In this document: one piece after another, positions 57,978 through 64,000 of the stretch | Layout: each line of letters starts with the position of its first letter | Numbering within the stretch: position 1 is the first letter of the stretch | From: DATJOJ01 sp035507035 | GTDB lineage: Bacteria; Acidobacteriota; Terriglobia; Terriglobales; Acidobacteriaceae | DNA length: 64,000 nt | NCBI GenBank assembly: GCA_035507035.1 | Contig: DATJOJ010000040.1 | Span: 78,493 to 142,492, forward strand | Reading direction: 5' to 3' | Notes under the pieces: generated by a model | The model's input: only the letters and a program-made list of their open reading frames with translations | Told to the model about the DNA's origin: nothing | The model's database searches: none | Program-made: the position numbers and the translations under genes

Positions 57978-58844
57978 ATGCCTGAACTTCCTGAAGTCGA
58001 AACCATCGCCCGCGGCTTGGCAAAGCGCGTCACCGGAGACGTGATTGAGTCCGTCTGGCTGGGCAACAAGCCTGAACCGTTGAAATCCTCGGCCTCTGAA
58101 ATCGTCAGGACCCTCGAATCCAGCCAGATCACGCGCGTTCGCCGCGTAGGCAAGCACATCGTCATCGATCTGGAAAGGAACGATGGAGCACCGGCGTCCT
58201 CGCCCGTTAAGAAATCGAAACGCGCTCTGAAAGATTCGCTTTCGGCAAATGCCTCCCAGTGGATCGTCCATCTCGGCATGACTGGCCGCATGTTAGTCAG
58301 CGACCCCGGCGAACCCGTCGAAAAGCACACCCATGCCATCGCCCGGCTTAAGTCTGGCAAGGAACTGCGCTTTGTCGATCCGCGACGCTTCGGCCGGCTG
58401 AGCGTCACCCACGGATTTCAAGCTCCGGGTTCCGAGCCGCTCGAAGTCGAACTCGAACGATTCGTCTCTCTATTCAAAGGTCGCAAAACGCCAATCAAAA
58501 GTGCGTTGCTGAATCAAAAGCTTCTGAGCGGCGTCGGCAACATTTATGCAGATGAATCGTTGTTTCGGGCGGGTATTCGTCCTCGCCGGCGCGCCGCCTC
58601 GCTCACAAAAGAGGACTTGCGTCGCCTTTACCTCGCTGTTCAGGAGGTTCTCAAAGAAGCCATCGCCCTTGGTGGCTCCTCGATTTCCGATTATGTCGAC
58701 TCCGATGGCGAAGAGGGATTTTTTCAGCTTCAGCATCGCGTCTACGGGCGAGACGGCGAGCCCTGCCTGGTCTGCAAGACACCTATCAAGCGAATCGTCA
58801 TCGCCGGACGCAGCAGTCATTATTGTCCAAAATGCCAGCGGTAG
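57978..58844 (+). CDS. mutM: Formamidopyrimidine-DNA glycosylase
   Basis: A 288-residue Fpg enzyme that excises 8-oxoguanine and has lyase activity. MPELPEVETIARGL contains the catalytic Pro2 and Glu3. RRVGKHIVIDLE carries the conserved lysine, and GMTGRML and KSALLNQKLLSGVGNIYADE follow. The C-terminal zinc finger, CLVCKTPIKRIVIAGRSSHYCPKC, is intact. A basic insert (PVKKSKRALKDS, about 75-90) lengthens the N-terminal domain. The ROK kinase gene follows after 84 bases. Confidence 0.96.
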   Translation: MPELPEVETIARGLAKRVTGDVIESVWLGNKPEPLKSSASEIVRTLESSQITRVRRVGKHIVIDLERNDGAPASSPVKKSKRALKDSLSANASQWIVHLGMTGRMLVSDPGEPVEKHTHAIARLKSGKELRFVDPRRFGRLSVTHGFQAPGSEPLEVELERFVSLFKGRKTPIKSALLNQKLLSGVGNIYADESLFRAGIRPRRRAASLTKEDLRRLYLAVQEVLKEAIALGGSSISDYVDSDGEEGFFQLQHRVYGRDGEPCLVCKTPIKRIVIAGRSSHYCPKCQR

Positions 58845-58928
58845 TCTTGTTTGTCTATACGCCAATAACGATTTAATAAGTTGTCGGCAATCGACATCCA
58901 GGAACTCAGGTGTTACTCTTGATTCGTC

Positions 58929-59939
58929 ATGGCCAGCTACTCCATCGGTGTCGATCTTGGCGGCACGAACCTTCGCATCGCTGCCGTCGACGACCAAGGC
59001 AAGCTTCTTGAGAAAGTTACCCTCGGCACGCAAGTTGCGCTCGGCCGCGACCGGGTTGTCAACGACATGTGCGCCGCCATCCAACAGGTAGCTGCGAAGC
59101 ATCGCGACTCCGGCACGTTACTCGGAATTGGCATTGGCGTCCCCGGCATCATCGATATGAAAACCGGCATGGTGCACGAGTCACCGAATCTCCCCGATTG
59201 GGCTGACTATCCCGCCCGTGACGAGATTGAGCGACGGCTAAAGACGCGCGTAATCCTCGAAAACGACGCCAACGCTGCCGCACTTGGAGAGAAGTGGCTT
59301 GGGGCTGCGCGAGACTTCGAAGACATGGCCATGCTGACGCTCGGCACCGGCGTCGGCGGTGGCCTGGTGCTCGGTGGCCGCGTGTGGCACGGAATGACCG
59401 GAATGGCAGGCGAATTTGGCCACATCACGGTCGAGCCCAATGGGGCGCTCTGCGGATGTGGCAATCGCGGCTGCCTCGAAGCCTACGCTTCCGCAACTGC
59501 GGTGGTGCGGATGGCTCGCGAAGCTATCGCTGGCGGTGCCGCGGCAGCCTTAGCCCGCGCGGCCAGTAGCGATCCCGAATTCAGCGCAAAGGTTATTTAC
59601 AACTTGGCGATTCAAGGCGACGAAGAAGCGCGAAGGGTCTTTCGTCAGGTCGGACGGGCGCTGGGAACTGTGCTGTCCGACTTAGTGAACTCGCTGAATC
59701 TGCCAATTTATGTAGTGGGCGGGGGAGTCTCGAATGCCTGGGACGCATTCGCCCCATCGATCTTCGACGAACTGCATCTCCGCTCCATGGTCTATGCCGC
59801 GACCGCTCCCGATCCCGGGCCGGGCGAAGGAGCATCGGCAAAAGTCAAGCCGAATAGTACGACCAAGACTGTCATCACGAGAGCCTTGCTGGGGAGCGAT
59901 GCAGGATTATTCGGGGCGGCTCGTTTACCAATGGCGTAA
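58929..59939 (+). CDS. ROK-family sugar kinase, probable glucokinase
   Basis: A 336-residue ROK kinase. IGVDLGGTNLRIAAVD binds ATP, GIGVPGIID and NDANAAALGEKWLGA form the catalytic region, and the ROK zinc motif is GALCGCGNRGCLEAYAS. The family phosphorylates glucose or N-acyl sugars; glucokinase is the common case. No repressor helix-turn-helix is attached, so it is an enzyme and not a ROK repressor. It converges on hisC, the stops being adjacent. Confidence 0.9.
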   Translation: MASYSIGVDLGGTNLRIAAVDDQGKLLEKVTLGTQVALGRDRVVNDMCAAIQQVAAKHRDSGTLLGIGIGVPGIIDMKTGMVHESPNLPDWADYPARDEIERRLKTRVILENDANAAALGEKWLGAARDFEDMAMLTLGTGVGGGLVLGGRVWHGMTGMAGEFGHITVEPNGALCGCGNRGCLEAYASATAVVRMAREAIAGGAAAALARAASSDPEFSAKVIYNLAIQGDEEARRVFRQVGRALGTVLSDLVNSLNLPIYVVGGGVSNAWDAFAPSIFDELHLRSMVYAATAPDPGPGEGASAKVKPNSTTKTVITRALLGSDAGLFGAARLPMA

Positions 59940-61070
59940 CTACTTCACCGTCGCCCGCGCCATCACTCTTCTAAACGCATTCAGGAAGATCTGATTTTGT
60001 TCCGGCGTTCCGATCGTGACCCGGATCGCGGTCGGCGCGCCCCACGGGCCCAGCGGTCGAATGATCACGCCTTCCGCCTGCAGTTGTTTGGCAACCGTCG
60101 CAGCGTCTTCGTCCAGTTCGAAGTAAATAAAGTTTGCCCACGTCGGTACCACGCGGTACCCGAGTTCCGCGATCCCTTCCATGAGCCGCTGCGATTGTTC
60201 GCTGTTATTCCTCACGGCTTTGTCGGTGTGCGCTTTGTCTTCTAACGCCGCGACGGCCGCCGCTTGCGCCACTGAAGAAACCGAGAACGTCGTCCGCATC
60301 CGTGCGAAGTAAGTCATCAACTCCGCCGGCCCAACGCCGTATCCCACGCGGACTCCGGCCAGTCCATGCGCCTTCGAAAACGTCCGCAGCACTACCACCT
60401 TTCGTCCTTCTTTCACGTAATCCAGCGAATGAGAATAGTCGGTACGGCGCCGCGCGGCGAAATCCTGGGCAAAGTCGTAGTACGCCTCATCAAGGATCAC
60501 AATCACATGGTCCGGTACACGATCCAGAAAGCGGTCAACTTCCGTTGCCGTCACGATCGTTCCCGTTGGGTTGTTCGGATTGGACAAGTAAATGAGGCGG
60601 GTCTTCTCGTCGATCGTGCTGATGATCCGATCCAGGTCGAAGGCGTCGTTACGCATCGGAACCGTGATCAGCTTCCCGCCCGCCGCCTTCGTCGCGATCG
60701 GATAAACAATGAAAGACCGCTCGCTGGTAATGGCATTCAGCCCTGGCGAAAGCAGGGTCCGAGCGATGATTCCAAGCAAAGCCGTCGAGCCGGCCGTCGG
60801 AACGACTTGTTCCGGCCTCACGCCGTGGTGCTCAGCCAATCGGTCGCGCAATTCGCTGGCGTCGATGTCCGGATAAAAATTGATTTCCCCTAAAACCCCC
60901 CGCATCGCTTCGATCGCTTTTGGGGACGGCCCGTAGGGATTCTCGTTCGAAGCCATTTTAATGATGGAGTCCACTTGGCTCTCCTCTAGGGCTTGGCGGC
61001 GCGATTTTCCCGGCGTGTACCCGCCCAGGCTGCGCACATGCTCGGGCACAAGCTGGCTGAAGTCGCTCAT
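59940..61070 (-). CDS. hisC: Histidinol-phosphate aminotransferase
   Basis: A 376-residue class I/II aminotransferase. MASNENPYGPSPKAIEAM, STALLGIIARTLLSPG, YLSNPNNPTGTIV and the lysine motif RTFSKAHGLAGVRVGYG are HisC-type. It makes histidinol phosphate from imidazole-acetol phosphate, though this group can also act on aromatic acids. I choose ATG 61070 (MSDFSQLVPEH), which has a purine-rich upstream stretch; an in-frame GTG adds eight residues. No other his gene is present here. Confidence 0.9.
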   Translation of the reverse strand: MSDFSQLVPEHVRSLGGYTPGKSRRQALEESQVDSIIKMASNENPYGPSPKAIEAMRGVLGEINFYPDIDASELRDRLAEHHGVRPEQVVPTAGSTALLGIIARTLLSPGLNAITSERSFIVYPIATKAAGGKLITVPMRNDAFDLDRIISTIDEKTRLIYLSNPNNPTGTIVTATEVDRFLDRVPDHVIVILDEAYYDFAQDFAARRRTDYSHSLDYVKEGRKVVVLRTFSKAHGLAGVRVGYGVGPAELMTYFARMRTTFSVSSVAQAAAVAALEDKAHTDKAVRNNSEQSQRLMEGIAELGYRVVPTWANFIYFELDEDAATVAKQLQAEGVIIRPLGPWGAPTAIRVTIGTPEQNQIFLNAFRRVMARATVK

Positions 61071-61204
61071 GAAGGCTTCTTTAATCTTTATCACGTTGTC
61101 TCGGATGTGTCATCTTTGGTAGCGAGAGTTACGCTGAAAAAAATCGGGCCGTTTGCAAGAACAATTCCTGCATGCGGCCAGTCTAAGTGCAAGGAGGAAG
61201 ACAA

Positions 61205-61921
61205 ATGCTTGTACGTCTCATGTGGCTGATGTTATCAACTGCGATAGCCAACACATCTCCTGTTGCAGACGTCTCGCAGGAGCTACGCTTGCGGGATCAG
61301 GCTCTGCTCGATGCGTTTGCTCCCGGCGACGTGAAAGTATGGGACCAAGCGCTGGCGGTCAACGCAGTTTACCTCGACGAAAATGGCGTGGTCATGAACC
61401 GCGCCGAGTTTCTTGCCCAAATCCAGCCTTTGCCCAAGGGGGCGTCCGGCTCAATACAAATCTCCAAATATTCGGCGGAGGTCTCCGGAGACGTCGCGAC
61501 GGTAGTACACACCGATGACGAGACCGAGGATTATCACGGCCAACATCTGAAGGCGCAATACTTGACCACCGAGACCTGGCAGCGCCAACAGGGAGCCTGG
61601 AAGCTACTCTTGGTGCATGCATACGCCGTATTGCACGAACCAAAGGCCATTACTCTGCCGACCGCGGACCTCGACGCCTACGTCGGTCGCTACAGCGCGG
61701 CGCCCGATCTGGTTTATACTGTGCAGCGCGACGGAGATCACCTCGTCGGAGGGCGAGAGGGACGTCCTCCTGCTCCACTCCTTGCCGAAGCACGCGATGT
61801 TTTCTTCGTGAGTGGCCAGTTGAGAGTACGAAAGATTTTCCAGCGCGACCAGCAGGGAAACATCATCGGCTTCGTAGACCGAAGGGAAGGGGAAGATCTG
61901 ATCTGGAAACGAATGCGGTGA
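61205..61921 (+). CDS. Secreted SnoaL/DUF4440-like protein
   Basis: A 238-residue protein. A signal peptide at residues 1-16 (MLVRLMWLMLSTAIAN) precedes an NTF2-like (DUF4440/SnoaL) domain at about 25-150 (LRLRDQALLDAF, GVVMNRAEFLAQIQ, WQRQQGAWKLLLVHAYAV). A second, DUF3471-like part begins with LDAYVGRYSAAPDLVYTV. NTF2-like proteins bind small ligands or catalyse simple reactions; no substrate is evident. The start is fixed by a strong AAGGAGG ribosome site. It converges on rluB. Confidence 0.85.
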   Translation: MLVRLMWLMLSTAIANTSPVADVSQELRLRDQALLDAFAPGDVKVWDQALAVNAVYLDENGVVMNRAEFLAQIQPLPKGASGSIQISKYSAEVSGDVATVVHTDDETEDYHGQHLKAQYLTTETWQRQQGAWKLLLVHAYAVLHEPKAITLPTADLDAYVGRYSAAPDLVYTVQRDGDHLVGGREGRPPAPLLAEARDVFFVSGQLRVRKIFQRDQQGNIIGFVDRREGEDLIWKRMR

Positions 61922-61936
61922 AATGCTGTTTTTTTT

Positions 61937-62680
61937 CTATGCCCGGCGTGCCGGCCCGAGCCTTCGTAGCTTCGCCACCTCTTCTGCAGTTAGCTTGCGA
62001 AATTCCCCAGGATGCACGTCCAACTGGAGCGGCCCATACTTCACTCGCTTAATTTTTTCCACGTGATGCCCGATCTCCTCAAACATGCGCCGAATCTGCC
62101 GATTCTTGCCCTCGATCAGCGTCACTTCATACCAGGGGTTCGCCGCGTCCCGGATGATCTGGATCTTCACTGGCGCCGTCCGCACCCTCTTCCCTCGGTC
62201 ACCTTGAATAGAAATCCCTTCTCGCAAGCGGTCAAGATTTTCCGCTAAGGGATTGCCCGCCACTTTCACCAGATAAGTTTTCGCCACATGGTTTGCCGCC
62301 TTCATCAACCCATGCGCCAAATCGCCATCGTTCGTGAGCAGCAGCAAGCCTTCACTGGCGTAATCAAGCCGCCCCACCGGATAAACTCGCGACCTGACAC
62401 CCCGCAGCAAATCCATAACTGTGGGTCGTCCTTCCGGATCGTGCACGGTCGTTACATATCCCTTGGGTTTGTTCATCAGCAGGTAGACGTGCCTTTCTGC
62501 ACCGTGCAGCAGTTTTCCCCGCACCCGAATGTGATCGCGTTCCGGATCGGCTTTGCTGCCCAGTTCCGTGACCATCTGGCCATTCACTGAAACCAAGCCA
62601 CCTGTAATCAACTCCTCCGCCTTGCGGCGCGAGGCGATTCCGGCAGCAGCAATGATTTTTTGCAGGCGTTCAGCAGGCAT
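61937..62680 (-). CDS. rluB: 23S rRNA pseudouridine synthase, RluB/RsuA type
   Basis: A 247-residue enzyme. An S4 domain (ERLQKIIAAAGIASRRKAEELI) is followed by the catalytic domain, with VGRLDYASEGLLLLTNDGDL holding the Asp nucleophile, and the C-terminal YEVTLIEGKNRQIRRMFEEIG. RluB modifies U2605 of 23S rRNA (E. coli numbering); RsuA has a similar sequence. I choose ATG 62680 (MPAERLQ). It follows scpB after 29 bases, as in many bacteria, so the three genes probably form one operon. Confidence 0.93.
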   Translation of the reverse strand: MPAERLQKIIAAAGIASRRKAEELITGGLVSVNGQMVTELGSKADPERDHIRVRGKLLHGAERHVYLLMNKPKGYVTTVHDPEGRPTVMDLLRGVRSRVYPVGRLDYASEGLLLLTNDGDLAHGLMKAANHVAKTYLVKVAGNPLAENLDRLREGISIQGDRGKRVRTAPVKIQIIRDAANPWYEVTLIEGKNRQIRRMFEEIGHHVEKIKRVKYGPLQLDVHPGEFRKLTAEEVAKLRRLGPARRA

Positions 62681-62709
62681 GATGGTTTTGAAGCCGGCCT
62701 TTGGCAAAA

Positions 62710-63399
62710 CTAAGCCGCAGGATCGTTCTCGCTTGATGCAGCTTGATTCACGACCTCGCCCGTCTCCTGCTCGCTTGTCGGGGTTTCAGAGGTCGGCGCG
62801 CTGGAATCCGTCGCCGCCGGCAGCAGATCGCTCTGGAACGATTCCGCCACAAGTTTTTCAAACTCTTCCATGCTGGGCAGTTCGTTCACATCCTTCAGTC
62901 CGAACCGCAACAAAAATTCCTTCGTCGTCTTGTAGAGAATCGGCCGGCCAATCACGGCCTTGCGGCCGGCCGTCGTAATGAGCTTGCGGTCCAGCAGCGT
63001 CCCGATTACTCCACTCGAATCCACGCCGCGAATTTCACTGATTTCCGGCACGGTGATCGGCTGTTTATAAGCGATCACGGCCAGTGTTTCCAGCGCTGGC
63101 AGCGACAACCGGACCGGTGGCTTCAGACTTTTGGCAAAAGCCCGCACCACGTCGTGATGCTCTGGCTTCGTCGACATGCGGTATCCACCGGCAACTTGCC
63201 GAATCTCAATCCCATGATCCGGTGCGTAGTGGTCGGCGATCAGTTCTTCCAGTGCCGCTCGCACTTGTAGTTTGAACGCAGTCCCGTCACTCGCCGCTTC
63301 GTCTGGAGACGATTCCTTCACCAGTTGCATGATCTGCTCTAACGTGACCGGTGTCTCCGCCGCGTAAACAATCGCTTCGATTTTGGCCTTCAGGCTCAT
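62710..63399 (-). CDS. scpB: Segregation and condensation protein B
   Basis: A 229-residue ScpB, the winged-helix kleisin partner of SMC. KAKIEAIVYAAETPVTLEQIMQLV is the typical start, LSLPALETLAVIAYKQPITVPEISEIRGVDSSGVI the signature, and RPILYKTTKEFLLRFGL ends the folded part. The last 45 residues are disordered and Ser/Thr/Glu-rich. It follows scpA by 23 bases. Confidence 0.95.
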   Translation of the reverse strand: MSLKAKIEAIVYAAETPVTLEQIMQLVKESSPDEAASDGTAFKLQVRAALEELIADHYAPDHGIEIRQVAGGYRMSTKPEHHDVVRAFAKSLKPPVRLSLPALETLAVIAYKQPITVPEISEIRGVDSSGVIGTLLDRKLITTAGRKAVIGRPILYKTTKEFLLRFGLKDVNELPSMEEFEKLVAESFQSDLLPAATDSSAPTSETPTSEQETGEVVNQAASSENDPAA

Positions 63400-63422
63400 A
63401 ATCAGCTGTTAGCTCTTCTCCC

Positions 63423-64000
63423 CTACCTCCAATCATCTCGTACAGCCATTTGCTCTGCCATGACAGCTTCAAATCTTTCGTGCTTCCGGATCAGGATCTC
63501 GCCGAACATTCGCTCCTGTCGCAATTGGATCGCCTGCAGCCGCACCAGTTCCAGCAATGCCAGAAACATGCAAACCAAAGCGTGCTGTGAGCTGATATTC
63601 CGCAACAGCTGTTTCAACCGGATCGGCCGATCTTCCAATGACAGCCGTCGCCGCAGGTAATCGATCATCTGCCCGACCGTCATGGTCTCTTCACTCACCT
63701 GGATCATCGGCCGGTTGCGAAGACGGTCGAGAACCTGCTGAAATGTTTTCACCAGATCGATCGTCTCCACCGCCAATTCGGCTTCAGCTCCCTCGGCTTC
63801 GGCAAATTCCTTCATCGCGGGATTCGAATAAACCGCGTCCTCGACCTGCTGTTTCTGCAACAACATCTGCGCTGCTGCTTTGAATTTCTCGTGCTCAATC
63901 AGCCGGTTCACCAGCTCTGCACGGGGATCTTCTAGTTCTTCCGACCCAGCCACCGGATCCCGCGGCAACAGCATTTTCGACTTGATGTGAATCAGCACTG
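63423..64000 (-). CDS. scpA: Segregation and condensation protein A, partial
   Basis: The frame leaves the window at its right end, so only about 190 C-terminal residues of this kleisin are visible. Present are ELVNRLIEHEKFKAAAQMLLQKQ, the middle SEETMTVGQMIDYLRRRLS, and the C-terminal winged helix VCMFLALLELVRLQAIQLRQERMFGEI. The missing N-terminal part (about 90 residues, with the FxGPLDLLLxLI start) lies outside. ScpA bridges the SMC heads with ScpB during chromosome segregation. Confidence 0.93.
   Translation of the reverse strand, partial: VLIHIKSKMLLPRDPVAGSEELEDPRAELVNRLIEHEKFKAAAQMLLQKQQVEDAVYSNPAMKEFAEAEGAEAELAVETIDLVKTFQQVLDRLRNRPMIQVSEETMTVGQMIDYLRRRLSLEDRPIRLKQLLRNISSQHALVCMFLALLELVRLQAIQLRQERMFGEILIRKHERFEAVMAEQMAVRDDWR

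Overview
The window looks like a chromosomal segment of an Acidobacteriota genome, probably class Terriglobia. This is inferred from gene content: an alternative complex III gene leading into a caa3-type oxidase operon, pilin and DinB types familiar from that phylum, and short intergenic elements of the kind common in soil acidobacteria. Base composition is moderately GC-rich and even. There is no phage, insertion sequence, CRISPR array or rRNA operon. The only RNA gene is a tRNA-Ile(CAU) at 18841-18916.

Region by region. 1-5192: end of an alternative complex III operon (ActF tail), an unknown one-helix protein, a Sco copper chaperone and caa3 oxidase subunits II, I, III and IV. 5265-10778: a zinc-ribbon membrane protein, a large FAD/Fe-S oxidoreductase, a frameshifted DinB gene and a membrane-tailed hypothetical protein. 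10919-15162: a DUF433/DUF5615 toxin-antitoxin-like pair that abuts, without a gap, an operon of two SDR enzymes, a class III aminotransferase and a pyrroline-5-carboxylate-reductase-like enzyme. 15177-18793: a 923-residue protein carrying HD-GYP, GAF, GGDEF and PilZ domains, then a type IV pilin. 19043-26340: an atypical transketolase, YggX, a PilZ protein, an envelope-lipid group (LpxH-like phosphoesterase, GT28 and GT2 glycosyltransferases) and an RpfG-like response regulator. 26513-32687: a secreted hypothetical protein, two EamA transporters, a class III aminotransferase, YraN and GalT.

32876-39224 is a complete minus-strand isc operon (iscR-iscS-iscU-iscA-hscB-hscA-fdx-iscX). Two palindromes upstream of iscR closely resemble the enterobacterial type 1 IscR site. 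39616-53076 holds a 49-residue zinc-ribbon protein with a strong promoter, a response regulator, TsaD, an M1 aminopeptidase, a TPR/metalloprotease, a SpoIIE phosphatase, a PpiC isomerase, a YhaM-type nuclease, a glycine-zipper lipoprotein, a Kbl-like enzyme paired with a GT21 glycosyltransferase, and TrpD. 53236-64000 is mostly housekeeping: SucC, SucD, Ndk, a tautomerase, an ABM monooxygenase, PurA, MutM, a ROK kinase, HisC, RluB, ScpB and a partial ScpA.

The most unusual items are the single protein combining cyclic-di-GMP synthesis, hydrolysis and binding domains, the near-enterobacterial isc operon and operators with a zinc-finger HscB, the transketolase with an altered thiamine-diphosphate motif, and the toxin-antitoxin-linked amine-metabolism operon.
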